DNA of 35,983 nucleotides from contig JADQBG010000010.1 in assembly GCA_016278725.1 (NCBI GenBank), positions 1-35,983 of the forward strand, read 5' to 3'. Of the stretch, positions 1 through 8,127 are shown one piece after another (position 1 is the first letter of the stretch; each line of letters begins with the position of its first letter). Source of the stretch: Actinomycetota bacterium. Lineage in GTDB: Bacteria; Actinomycetota; Thermoleophilia; RBG-16-64-13. The notes under the pieces are model-generated. The model was not told the DNA's origin and did no database searches. It worked only from the letters and a program-made list of their open reading frames with translations. The position numbers and the translations under genes are program-made.

Positions 1-98
1 AACAACCGAATCGGCAGGGTCCTCTCTTATGTCAACAACCTACGTGGGCGGTACACCTAGCCGCCGCCGAGAAGCCGGTCGGGGCCCAGCGGGCGGGC

Positions 99-419
99 CT
101 AACCGGCGGCGCCGGCGAAGCCTCGCATGAAGTCGAGCATCAGCTCGTTGTAGTCCTCGTCGTACTCGACGAACCCGCCGTCGCGGGGATTCCAGAAGAG
201 CACGGTCCCGTCGTCCTCGACGCGGGCCGCGCCTCTCATCACCATGTTCACGATGCCGTGCTCCATCGAGGTAATCTGGCGCTCGCGCGTGTCGGCCTGG
301 GCCGTGTCGTGGAAGAGCTCGTACTGGCGCGCGGCCTCGAAGCGTATCGCGGCCCAGACTTTGTGGATGTCCACCTTCCGGGCCGGAGGTGGACGATGGA
401 AGTGTTTGCTGAGGGACAT
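99..419 (-). CDS. Hypothetical protein, 106 aa
   Basis: I do not recognise this family. The ATG at 419 is chosen over a longer reading because an AGGAGAAAGG ribosome-binding site lies just upstream and a good sigma70-type promoter lies at 512-539. The protein starts MSLSKHFHRPP, has a helical middle (around KVWAAIRFEAARQYELFHD) and an acidic, aromatic C-terminal third with a WNPRDGGF stretch and a DEDYNELMLDFM tail. There is no signal peptide, membrane segment or metal-binding cysteine, so it is probably a small soluble protein. It is divergent from the CobW-like gene at 651 and shares its upstream region. Any link to methanol metabolism is inferred from position only. Confidence 0.6.
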   Translation of the reverse strand: MSLSKHFHRPPPARKVDIHKVWAAIRFEAARQYELFHDTAQADTRERQITSMEHGIVNMVMRGAARVEDDGTVLFWNPRDGGFVEYDEDYNELMLDFMRGFAGAAG

Positions 420-511
420 CCTGACCTTTCTCCTGCAACTACAACGATCCCTCGCGGCCACCCTCCCCGGCCCCCCACCCGAAGAACCAGGCAAAAGCCC
501 CGCTAATGGGC

Positions 512-539
512 ACTATACCGGCATTCACCAGTTTATCAA
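512..539 (-). promoter_or_regulatory. Sigma70-like promoter for the 99-419 gene
   Basis: On the minus strand TTGATA (534-539) is followed after 16 bp by TATAGT (512-517). Each hexamer matches the consensus at five of six positions. Transcription would start near 505 and give a leader of about 85 nt. The -35 side overlaps the inverted repeats at 526-569. Confidence 0.5.
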
Positions 540-569
540 CGGGGCGGGTAAGCTGGACCGCCCCTGGTG
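526..569. repeat. Nested inverted repeats in the cobW-like/hypothetical intergenic region
   Basis: The outer arms CACCAG (526-531) and CTGGTG (564-569) enclose the inner arms GGGGCGG (541-547) and CCGCCCC (558-564), which have a 10-nt loop. The inner stem could form in RNA made toward the CobW-like gene, or the outer palindrome could be an operator overlapping the minus-strand promoter. No T-run follows, so a simple terminator is unlikely. Confidence 0.4.
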
Positions 570-650
570 AGATAGAATGCTGAATGGCGCGACCACTGAG
601 CAACCGGGGTTCGCGCCGGTCCTGCAGTCGACGCTAAGTCTGGGGGGACC

Positions 651-1580
651 ATGCACGTCGACATCGTCTCCGGCTACCTGGGAGCCGGAAAGACCACCTT
701 CATCAGCCGGCTGATCGAAAACGATCCGGACCCTTCCCGCTTGGTCGTGCTCGTCAACGAGTTCGGGGAGTTGGGCATCGATGGGCTGCTCCTCTCCGGC
801 GCCGAGGGTGTGGTCGAGCTTTCGAGCGGTTGCATCTGCTGCACCCTGCGTATGGACTTCCGCACGCAAATCCTGGAGATCTCCCGCGACTTGAAACCGG
901 AGCGCCTCCTGATCGAACCCACCGGCATCGCCACCACCGGGCAGGTGCTCAAGGCGCTCGAACACGGCTCTCTGAGCGGCATCATCGATGGGGTGCGGGT
1001 CTTCGTGCTGGTCGACGCAACCACTTTTGCCGAGCGGCTGCGCGAGAGTCCCGCCTTCTTCACCTCGCAGGTCAAGACCGCCGACCTGATCATCCTCAAT
1101 AAAACCGATCTGGTTCCCGATTCGCGGGTGACGATGGTGCGTGGGGGACTCGAGAGCATTGCGCCCGGGGCCTGGATCGTCCCCTCCGTGCGGGGTGAGG
1201 TGAGCGAGACCATCGAGCTGCCCCCATACCGGCCCCCGAGAGAAGCGCCGGAGAGCGAGGCCCTGCAGGGTTTTGCTTCGGTCAGCCGCAGACTGCTCCT
1301 CCCCGTCGCCGGGGAAGCATTGACCGAACTGTTCCAGGAACTGCGCGCCGGCGGCTACGGTCAGGTCGAGCGCGCCAAGGTCCTGGCCGAAACTGAGAAG
1401 GGCTGGCTGAGGCTGGATCTGGCGGGAGATACCCTCGAGGAACAACCCGCCGGACCCCTCCCCGAAGGCCGCTTGGTCGTGATCGGCCGGAACCTCGAGC
1501 GCGAGAAGCTCGACCAGGCGTTCGAAAGATTATGCGCGGCCGGGCCCGCGAAAGCGGCTCGAGCCACCAACCAACGTTAA
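651..1580 (+). CDS. CobW-like G3E-family GTPase (putative metallochaperone)
   Basis: This 309-aa protein is a P-loop GTPase of the G3E/COG0523 group. It has a Walker A GYLGAGKT (residues 8-15), the metal-binding CxCC motif C61-I-C63-C64 in SSGCICCTL, and the NKTD guanine-specificity motif (150-153). Family members deliver zinc, cobalt or nickel, or support cobalamin enzymes. The C-terminal CobW domain is short and lacks an obvious His-rich tail. The gene leads a plus-strand operon, 9 bp ahead of the RamA-like activase. In this setting it probably loads zinc into MtaB or MtaA, or assists corrinoid-protein maturation; which metal cannot be read from the sequence. The ATG at 651 follows a G-rich Shine-Dalgarno stretch. 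Confidence 0.88.
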   Translation: MHVDIVSGYLGAGKTTFISRLIENDPDPSRLVVLVNEFGELGIDGLLLSGAEGVVELSSGCICCTLRMDFRTQILEISRDLKPERLLIEPTGIATTGQVLKALEHGSLSGIIDGVRVFVLVDATTFAERLRESPAFFTSQVKTADLIILNKTDLVPDSRVTMVRGGLESIAPGAWIVPSVRGEVSETIELPPYRPPREAPESEALQGFASVSRRLLLPVAGEALTELFQELRAGGYGQVERAKVLAETEKGWLRLDLAGDTLEEQPAGPLPEGRLVVIGRNLEREKLDQAFERLCAAGPAKAARATNQR

Positions 1581-1589
1581 GGGGCAGGC

Positions 1590-3233
1590 ATGGAACGATA
1601 CGGCATAGCGCTCGACCTGGGCACCAGCGGGATTCGGGGACAGGCCATCGACCTGGACAGCGGCGAGATCGTATCTACGGCGATCACCAGCCAGCATCCC
1701 CTGCCCGGCGGTAATGTAATGGACCACCTGCACTTCGCCGTCGAGAGCGCGGAAGCCGGCCCCTCTCAGATAGCCCGTCATCTGCTGGCCGACTCGGCGA
1801 ACAAGGTGATCGAGGCGCTCGGCATTCCCCGGGACAAAGTGGTGCGCTTGGGAATTTGCGGCAACCCCATCCAACTGTCCCTCTTTCAGGGGATGGAGAT
1901 TCGCGATCTGGCCTACGCCGGCGCGCACAAACGGGAATCCCTGGGCGTTGAGTTGCAGTCGCGCGAAGCCCGCATCGGCCTGGTGGGCGAAATTTCGGGG
2001 CTCGGCCTTCCTGACGACGCCCAGCTGATCGTGCCCCCGGCGATCCGGCACGAAGTGGGCGCGGACGCCCTGGCGATGATGGTCAAGTCGGGCATGCTGG
2101 ACCGGGACGAGATATCCCTGGCCACGGACTACGGCACCAACGCCGAGATGGCGCTCAAAGTGGGCGATCAGGTGGTCACCGGTTCCGCCGCGTGCGGCCC
2201 GGCCTTCGAGGGGCAGGCCATAGCCTACGGCATGCTGGCCGCCCCCGGGGCCATCTCCGATTTGCAGGCCGCCAATGGCGGCTATCGCAATCTGGTTCTG
2301 AACGAAGAGATGTTCGCCTCCGACGCCGGGGTGCTGGATCCCCGCACCGGCGAGATCCTGGAGGAGGGCGAGGCCGTCGCCCGTGGCATCACGGGAACCG
2401 GGGTAATGGGCGCCATTGGCCTGGGACTGCAGGACGGCTTCGTCAAACTGCCCGGCCTGAACTCGCCGGACGGCAAGATGCATCTGGCCAACGGGGTGGT
2501 CCTCGGTAAGGAAGACGTAATCGAGGTGGGCAAGGCGGTCGGGGCCGCCCGCGCCGGCCACGTCACCCTGGCCCAGGAACTGGGCATCGACCTGGAGGAA
2601 GTCAAGGTCGCCTACATGGCCGGCGCCTCGGGCACATACGTCGACGCCCGCAAGGCGCAGATGATCGGGATGGTGCCGGCCTCGGTCGAGCGCATGTACC
2701 AGATCGGGAATACCTCCCTGATGCTGGCGCGCGACCTGGTGATCGACCCGGACCACGTCTGGGAGATCGAGGAGATCGCCAAGAACCTGCGCGCCAGCCA
2801 CTCCATGTTCGCCGAAGCCAAGGTGTTCAAAGAAGTCTACATTCTGGAACTGGCCTACTGGACCGAGGGCATGCCCTGGGAGATGTACCTGAAGTTCATG
2901 AAGCGCCAGGGTCTGCCTGCCCCGCGCGAATTCCCCGAAAAGGCGGAGGTCATCCGGTTGGTGGACCGGGACATCCCCGATCTGGGAAGCCGCGGCCTCA
3001 AAGTGGTCACCGACGTCGGCATGCAGATGGTGGCCTGTTTCGAGGGCTGCACCTCCTGCGGCACCTGTCAGGACGTGTGTCCCGAGAACGCGATCACTCT
3101 CGACTACGACGAAGAGGGCCGGCCCGAAGTGCGCGTGGACTCGGCGAGCTGTCTGGGTCTCAGTTGCCTGCGCTGCCAGATCTCTTGTCCGGAGAAGGGC
3201 TTTAACTTCGGTCAGTTCATCCGGGCGCGCTAA
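1590..3233 (+). CDS. ramA: RamA-like ATP-dependent corrinoid-protein reductive activase
   Basis: The 547 aa match the usual length of RamA, the iron-sulfur protein that uses ATP to return inactive Co(II) corrinoid protein to the methyl-accepting Co(I) state. An actin-like ASKHA/DUF4445 core begins with the phosphate-binding DLGTSGIRG motif near residues 10-18, with further glycine-rich motifs such as ATDYGTN. The C-terminus carries two 4Fe-4S motifs: C487, C490, C493, C497 and C521, C526, C529, C533. This C-terminal placement is that of methanogen RamA; the bacterial O-demethylase activases instead have an N-terminal 2Fe-2S domain. The likely client is MtaC, encoded nearby on the other strand. 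Only 6 bp separate it from the downstream VWA gene. Confidence 0.9.
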   Translation: MERYGIALDLGTSGIRGQAIDLDSGEIVSTAITSQHPLPGGNVMDHLHFAVESAEAGPSQIARHLLADSANKVIEALGIPRDKVVRLGICGNPIQLSLFQGMEIRDLAYAGAHKRESLGVELQSREARIGLVGEISGLGLPDDAQLIVPPAIRHEVGADALAMMVKSGMLDRDEISLATDYGTNAEMALKVGDQVVTGSAACGPAFEGQAIAYGMLAAPGAISDLQAANGGYRNLVLNEEMFASDAGVLDPRTGEILEEGEAVARGITGTGVMGAIGLGLQDGFVKLPGLNSPDGKMHLANGVVLGKEDVIEVGKAVGAARAGHVTLAQELGIDLEEVKVAYMAGASGTYVDARKAQMIGMVPASVERMYQIGNTSLMLARDLVIDPDHVWEIEEIAKNLRASHSMFAEAKVFKEVYILELAYWTEGMPWEMYLKFMKRQGLPAPREFPEKAEVIRLVDRDIPDLGSRGLKVVTDVGMQMVACFEGCTSCGTCQDVCPENAITLDYDEEGRPEVRVDSASCLGLSCLRCQISCPEKGFNFGQFIRAR

Positions 3234-3239
3234 CGGCCG

Positions 3240-5021
3240 ATGCCCGGCGCGAGGTTCGAGCAACCCGCCCACCTGATCTTCCCCGGCTTCTCGCTCGAGG
3301 AGTCGGGCCGCCTGGTCGAGAAGCTGGAGGCGGCGGCGCGTTCGGCCGAGGTCTTCGCCGGCTCGGTGGCCAAGGTCGACCTGAGCGTGGAGTTCTCTCT
3401 GGGCGAGCGGCTTTCGCTCACCTGGATGCGGCGCCGTAACGGGAGTTTTGCCGTCCGGCTCATAGTCGGCCTGCTCTCGCCGGAGGTTCTGCCGGCGCCG
3501 GCAGAAGAGGCGGGGGCCGACGACTATCGCAAGGCCCTCCGCGCGGGCGTGCTCCATGGGTTGGGCCGGCTGCTCTTTTCTCCTGGACCCGAAGATCCCG
3601 ATCCCGTTGCCATCGCCCTGAACGACCCCCGCCCCCGCCGTCATTCCCGTCTGCTTCGCAAGCTGATGGGCACCGAGCGGGGGAGTGACGCCATCCTGGG
3701 GCTGCTCGAGCGGCTGGAGGCGGACCGCTGCGACGGGCTGCTCCGGCGGCGCTTTCCTCACGCCGCGCACCTGCTGCAGGGCGGGGACGCCCGGGCCCAG
3801 GGCTGGGCACGATCGGCGGGAGCTGATAGGGCGCTGTTGGGAGAGGCCGGCATGCTGCTACGGCGGCAGGAGCACCCTCCCTCCCGGCTATCGGGCCGCC
3901 TGCGCGCCTCGCTCAATCGGGTGCTCTCGGCGGGGGAACCGGCCGGAGCCTACGCGCTCGCCGAGTTCTTGCTCTGGGATCTGCTGCCCCAGATGCTGTC
4001 CGCCGAGATGCTCGAGGGGGACCGGACGGACAGCCGGCCGGAGAGTTTCGCCGGCGATCCCGAAGCCCTGCGCCGAGAGCTCGAGCCTCTGGCCGCGGAC
4101 ATAGAGTTGAATGCCCGCGGGACCGCTCAGCCCATCTGGGGCGAGATCATTCCCCTGCCGCACGTCGACGGGGGCGAGGTGCTCCTGCGGGTCGAGGTGG
4201 CCAAAGGAAGCGAACTGGAGCCCACCCAGATCAACCGCAGGGTTCTCGAACGGCTGGCTGCCGAATACGGGCCGCGCGCCCGGGAAGCCTTCGCCCAGGA
4301 AGTGCCGGCTCTGCGGCGCGCTCTGCGCGCCAACTGGGAACGGCGGCACCGCGGGCGCTACCGGGCGGGCAGACACATCGGCACCTCGAATCTGCGCCGA
4401 TACGTCATCCAGGGAGATCTTCGTCTGTTCCAGAGGCTGGAAACGCCTCAGAAGACCAGCTACTACTTCCACCTGTTGGTCGATGCCTCGTACAGCATGC
4501 TGCAGAACGACAACGCCTCCAAGGCGCTGGCCGTGGCGGCCGCTTTCACCGAGGTCCTCCAGACGATTCGCGTGCCGGTCGACGTCACCCTCTACGCCTC
4601 CGAGCTCACCCGGGTGCACGATCACCGCACCGGCAGTTTCTCCACCGATTTTGGCGGCGACTTCGGCTATCTGATCTCGGGAACCAGGGAAGTCGAAGCC
4701 GTGGGCTGGGCGGCCGCCCAGGCGCAGTCCGTGACTGCCGACCACCGCATGATCGTGGTCCTGACCGACGGCACGCCGGTTAGAGACGTGCTCCCTCTGC
4801 TCGGGGGCTCGGAGCTTGCTCCCTACTACCGCGAGACCCTGGTGCCCTGGCTAAAACGGGTCAACATCGACCTTTTGGGTCTGGGCCTCGGCATCTGCCC
4901 GGACTACCACCCCCGGTCGCTCTGCCTGACCGAGGGATGGGAGACGCTGCCGGTGTTTCTCGAACTGCTGGACGATATCGTGGCCGAGGCCCGGGCGGCC
5001 TCGCTGGCCCTCTGGTCGTGA
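3240..5021 (+). CDS. VWA-domain protein, NorD/CoxE/CbbO-like
   Basis: This 593-aa soluble protein has a C-terminal von Willebrand A domain. Its MIDAS motif is DASYS (D415, S417, S419) and the later MIDAS aspartate lies in LTDGT (D510). The N-terminal 400 residues are helical, Arg/Glu-rich and not clearly assignable. Large VWA proteins of this layout pair with MoxR-class AAA+ ATPases (NorQ-NorD, CbbQ-CbbO, CoxD-CoxE) and remodel or load metal into a client enzyme. The MoxR gene here lies immediately downstream but convergent (gap 19 bp) in the mta operon. The start is ATG 6 bp after ramA, with a weak Shine-Dalgarno, which suggests translational coupling. The client (MtaB, MtaC or RamA) is inferred. 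Confidence 0.82.
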   Translation: MPGARFEQPAHLIFPGFSLEESGRLVEKLEAAARSAEVFAGSVAKVDLSVEFSLGERLSLTWMRRRNGSFAVRLIVGLLSPEVLPAPAEEAGADDYRKALRAGVLHGLGRLLFSPGPEDPDPVAIALNDPRPRRHSRLLRKLMGTERGSDAILGLLERLEADRCDGLLRRRFPHAAHLLQGGDARAQGWARSAGADRALLGEAGMLLRRQEHPPSRLSGRLRASLNRVLSAGEPAGAYALAEFLLWDLLPQMLSAEMLEGDRTDSRPESFAGDPEALRRELEPLAADIELNARGTAQPIWGEIIPLPHVDGGEVLLRVEVAKGSELEPTQINRRVLERLAAEYGPRAREAFAQEVPALRRALRANWERRHRGRYRAGRHIGTSNLRRYVIQGDLRLFQRLETPQKTSYYFHLLVDASYSMLQNDNASKALAVAAAFTEVLQTIRVPVDVTLYASELTRVHDHRTGSFSTDFGGDFGYLISGTREVEAVGWAAAQAQSVTADHRMIVVLTDGTPVRDVLPLLGGSELAPYYRETLVPWLKRVNIDLLGLGLGICPDYHPRSLCLTEGWETLPVFLELLDDIVAEARAASLALWS

Positions 5022-5040
5022 GGGCAGCGAACCCCCGGTC

Positions 5041-6126
5041 TTACCCCAGCGCGCTCAGGTCCCAGGGTGTGGAGTAGGCGAAGACCTGCTCGCGAAAGAC
5101 CGCTTTGAGCCGTTCGTCGAGCACGTCGTAGAAGGTCATCCGCGCCGCCGGTAACGGTCCCAGATAGGGCACCAGCCGCGCCCAAGCGTGCAGCACTCCG
5201 GTGGCAAAGACGAAGGGGAAGGAACTCGCGCTCTGCTCCAGCATGACCTGCGAGAGGGCGGCGACCTCGAGCATGGCCTCCACATCCGCCCTGCACTCCT
5301 CGGCGGCCAGTTCGGGGAAGCGTCGCAGCAAGAGGGCGCGCTCTGCCTCCCGCTCCAGGAAGCCGATGCGGATCGACGCCCAGCGACGCAGATATGCCGT
5401 CGAGAGCTCCTTGGTGCCGGGGTAGAGGGTGAGAAACTCCGGCGGGTTGAAGGTCGAAAAAATGCGGCAGTTGGGATGCTGCCTGACCACCTCGTTGTCC
5501 TTCTCGACGAGGACCAGGGCGCGCGACTGATCCAGGAGGCCGTGAAGCGAGAACCAGACCTCTTGTCCGGTGGCATTCAGCTCCTCCAGGAGCAGCACCC
5601 CGCCGTGCCGCACGGCGGTGGTGACCAGGCCGTCCTGGAACCTGACCTCTCCCGCTCCTGCGGGCAACAATTTGCCAATGATGTCATCGGTGGTCGAAAG
5701 GCCGTGAAGGTTCAGCCGGTAGAGGGGAGCCTGCAGCAGGCACGCAAGGTAACGCACCAATTCGGTCTTGCCCACTCCGGTGTGCCCATGGAAGGCCACC
5801 GGGATGTCGAGATGGTAGGCAAGAGCGGTGCGGTACAGGAGACCGTCGTGGTCCTGGTAGGGCTCTACCTGGGGAACCAAGTCCTCCCGACCGGCGCGCG
5901 CCGCCGCTCCCCACTTGTCGAGCAGCACCCCCCGGGCCAACTGCTCGCCCGGGCGCTCGCCCGCCACCAAAGCGGCAAATAGCAGCGAATCATCTCCGAC
6001 CGCCCACACCCCGTCATGGGCGGTCGCCTCACGTTCGTCGACGGGCAGTCCGCTGCGCGCGCCTACCTGCGCGCGCAGCTCTGCCAGATCCGGGGCCGAA
6101 AAAGCCCTAGGCGCGGCTGCCCGCAT
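5041..6126 (-). CDS. MoxR/NorQ-family AAA+ ATPase
   Basis: The 361-aa protein has a single AAA+ module: Walker A GHTGVGKT (114-121), Walker B LLLEE (178-182, with glutamate in place of the usual first aspartate), sensor-1 FSTFNP, and an LRRW arginine-finger region. About 85 residues precede the ATPase core and a helical lid follows. MoxR ATPases act with VWA proteins as chaperones for maturing or re-activating cofactor-dependent enzymes. The ATG at 6126 lies inside the 3' end of mtaA (20-bp overlap), so the two are co-translated and this is the last gene of mtaB-mtaC-mtaA-moxR. Its likely VWA partner ends 19 bp away on the opposite strand. Confidence 0.85.
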   Translation of the reverse strand: MRAAAPRAFSAPDLAELRAQVGARSGLPVDEREATAHDGVWAVGDDSLLFAALVAGERPGEQLARGVLLDKWGAAARAGREDLVPQVEPYQDHDGLLYRTALAYHLDIPVAFHGHTGVGKTELVRYLACLLQAPLYRLNLHGLSTTDDIIGKLLPAGAGEVRFQDGLVTTAVRHGGVLLLEELNATGQEVWFSLHGLLDQSRALVLVEKDNEVVRQHPNCRIFSTFNPPEFLTLYPGTKELSTAYLRRWASIRIGFLEREAERALLLRRFPELAAEECRADVEAMLEVAALSQVMLEQSASSFPFVFATGVLHAWARLVPYLGPLPAARMTFYDVLDERLKAVFREQVFAYSTPWDLSALG

Positions 6127-7132
6127 ACTCCTCCGCCGCCTCGACCATGGCCTTCAACTTGGCAATGGTGGCCTGCGGGGGAACGGAACAGCCTGGAGCG
6201 ATCATGTCGTAGCCCTGATCGAGCGCCTTGCGGACATCGGCCTTGACCTCTTCCTCTCCTTTCGAGAAGAGCGTGTCCACCGCATCCACTCCCCCGATCA
6301 GCGGAATCGGGCGGCCGAAGCCCTCCAGATCCTTTTTCAGGGCCGGCGCATCGACGCTCGGCTCCACGCTGAGGGCGGTTGCTCCGGTCTCGGCAATGTC
6401 CTTGCCGATGGGATTGACGGCCCCGCAGATGTGGATGATGGTGGGCACGTCGGGCAGATTCTCGATCTGCCGCTTCTCCCAGGGTTGCGCCACGGCTTTG
6501 TAGATGGGCGGGCTGATCACGTCGATCGAAGCCATCATGTCCTCGATGATCAGGAAGTCGGCGCCCGCCTCCACCATGGCCTCACCCAGTTTGGTGCCGG
6601 CCTGCTCGGCCACTTCCAGGAAGGGCTGCAGATCGTCGGGCTTCTTGAAGCTGGTCTTGAGAACCGGGGTGATCCCCAGCAGATTGGCGACGATGGAGAA
6701 GGGGCCCACGACGTTGCCGCCGATGGCCACTTCGTCACCATAACGCTCCTTGAGCAGCTTTATGGCCTTCAGCACCTCGGGGATGCGGCCGCGCTCGAGG
6801 AAGTCGTCGGGCAGCTCGATGGAATCTCCGGCGTTGTAACCGTGATCGAGAATGCGGGGAACACCTTCACTCCCGGCGTACTTGACCGTCGAGCCCAGGG
6901 CTTCCGCCTCTATGGTCTGGCAGTAGGGTACGCGGACGGCGTCGAACCCGGCCTCGGTGTAGACAGCAGCCGCCAGATCGGCCATGGCCCCGGCTTCCTG
7001 GTGTGCCTCCGGCCAAGATGCTCCCGAAGCTTCCATCTGGTCGTACGTAGCGGTCTGGTTCGCCGAGAAGACCGAGGGTCTATCGGTTTCTTCGCCTCTG
7101 ATAGCCGCCATAAAGCGCTCTTTGTGGTTCAC
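6107..7132 (-). CDS. mtaA: MtaA-type methylcobamide methyltransferase (UroD superfamily)
   Basis: This 341-aa zinc methyltransferase moves the methyl group from methyl-Co(III) MtaC to a thiol or pterin acceptor. The zinc site H234-x-C236 with C315 (in HICG and APGCS) is that of MtaA/MtbA. The start is GTG, preceded by GGGAG. In methanogens the acceptor is coenzyme M. In methanol-using acetogenic bacteria the corresponding protein is thought to feed tetrahydrofolate. Which applies here is not visible, but a bacterial host favours tetrahydrofolate. It lies 184 bp after mtaC with a strong hairpin between them, and overlaps moxR by 20 bp. Confidence 0.88.
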   Translation of the reverse strand: MNHKERFMAAIRGEETDRPSVFSANQTATYDQMEASGASWPEAHQEAGAMADLAAAVYTEAGFDAVRVPYCQTIEAEALGSTVKYAGSEGVPRILDHGYNAGDSIELPDDFLERGRIPEVLKAIKLLKERYGDEVAIGGNVVGPFSIVANLLGITPVLKTSFKKPDDLQPFLEVAEQAGTKLGEAMVEAGADFLIIEDMMASIDVISPPIYKAVAQPWEKRQIENLPDVPTIIHICGAVNPIGKDIAETGATALSVEPSVDAPALKKDLEGFGRPIPLIGGVDAVDTLFSKGEEEVKADVRKALDQGYDMIAPGCSVPPQATIAKLKAMVEAAEEYAGSRA

Positions 7133-7220
7133 CGTTGATCTCCCACTGATCGGATCCGTTCTGTCGTGATCGAGTTACCCACTTCTGGGCATTTAGCACA
7201 AGCCCATGCTCCACGAGCAC

Positions 7221-7251
7221 GGGGCGGCGCGCCCGAATGGCGCGCCGCCCC
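7221..7251 (-). terminator. Strong intercistronic hairpin between mtaC and mtaA
   Basis: A perfect 13-bp inverted repeat has arms at 7221-7233 and 7239-7251 and a 5-nt loop, and is almost entirely G and C. No T-run follows on the minus strand, so it is more likely a 3'-end stabiliser or partial terminator than a full stop. It would protect mtaBC mRNA and lower mtaA-moxR output, matching the usual need for more MtaB and MtaC than MtaA. Confidence 0.6.
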
Positions 7252-7316
7252 GCAGAGCGAAGTTGGACCTCAGGGCGAGAGCAAAGGAGAGCCGCCCAAA
7301 AGGCCCGGGAAGAGGG

Positions 7317-8081
7317 CTACATCACCAGGTTGTACTTGGCGCGCATATCCTCCCAGGACATACCGGAAGAAGCGTCGGTCGCCATCTCCACGCCCTGCTT
7401 GGCCTGATCCGCGTAGACACCCAGATCGAAGCTGGTCACGTACTCCTCGGACACCGCGCCGCCGCCGCAGACGAAGGGAGTGGTCATGCCCTCGTCCTTC
7501 ATCATCTGGGCGATCTTGGCGAAGGCCGACATGGTGGTGGTCATCAGGGCCGTACCCGTCACCAGGTTCGCGTTGTTGTCCTTGACCGCCTTGACCACTT
7601 CGTCCTCGGGGACGTCGGAGCCCAGGTCGATCACCTTGAAGCCGTTGGCCCGGATGAGCGCCGCCGCGATGTTCTTACCGATGTCGTGGATGTCACCGTG
7701 CGCGCAGTGCATGACCACGGTGCCCTTCTTCTCGGCCTTGCCGCCCATCGCATCCTCGGCCTTCTCCAGACCGACCATCAGTGCGTCGGAGGAGAGGATC
7801 ACCTGGGGCAGGTAATACACCCCGTCATCCCACAACTTGCTGACCTCACGCATCCCCGCTATGAGGGTATCGATGACCTTGGTGGGCTCATTGTTCTCGA
7901 GCGCCTTGTTGGTGTTCTCGAGCACCATGTCCTCGTCGCCGTCTACCACTCCCGTGGCGATCGCCTGGAGGACCTTGTCCGTGCTGACGTCCTCGGCGCC
8001 CCGCTTCTGCACAGCCGCGCCGATGTCGTACCGGGTGAAGATATTGCTGAAGTCGCTCACTTCGTTCAGACTCTTTGGCAT
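7317..8081 (-). CDS. mtaC: MtaC methanol corrinoid protein
   Basis: The 254-aa protein carries the cobamide that is methylated by MtaB and demethylated by MtaA. A helical B12-binding cap (about residues 30-115) precedes a Rossmann-like B12 domain. That domain has the DxHxxG motif D130-I-H132-D-I-G135, where H132 is the expected lower cobalt ligand, and the later GTALMTTTM and FVCGGGAV segments typical of MtaC. Length is close to the Methanosarcina protein, judged from memory. It has the best ribosome-binding site in the module (AAGGAGG, 4 nt from ATG), consistent with high expression, and starts 46 bp after mtaB. Confidence 0.95.
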   Translation of the reverse strand: MPKSLNEVSDFSNIFTRYDIGAAVQKRGAEDVSTDKVLQAIATGVVDGDEDMVLENTNKALENNEPTKVIDTLIAGMREVSKLWDDGVYYLPQVILSSDALMVGLEKAEDAMGGKAEKKGTVVMHCAHGDIHDIGKNIAAALIRANGFKVIDLGSDVPEDEVVKAVKDNNANLVTGTALMTTTMSAFAKIAQMMKDEGMTTPFVCGGGAVSEEYVTSFDLGVYADQAKQGVEMATDASSGMSWEDMRAKYNLVM

Positions 8082-8127
8082 CGTGCCTCCTTGTTAAAAA
8101 GAACGCCTGCTCTTCGAGTTGCCGGCT

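Noticed and set aside
1..60. A frame open at the left edge that ends with TAG at 58-60 (NNRIGRVLSYV...), possibly the 3' end of an upstream gene.
   Set aside because: Only 19 codons are visible and they contain no recognisable motif, so coding cannot be supported.
580..650. A GGTTCG-containing stretch upstream of the CobW-like gene that resembles a tRNA T-arm.
   Set aside because: The flanking bases do not pair as a T-stem, and no acceptor stem or anticodon arm can be drawn.
1530..3770. A 746-codon open frame on the minus strand, opposite ramA and the VWA gene.
   Set aside because: It is a GC-rich antisense shadow: it has no recognisable domain, and the opposite strand encodes proteins with complete motifs.
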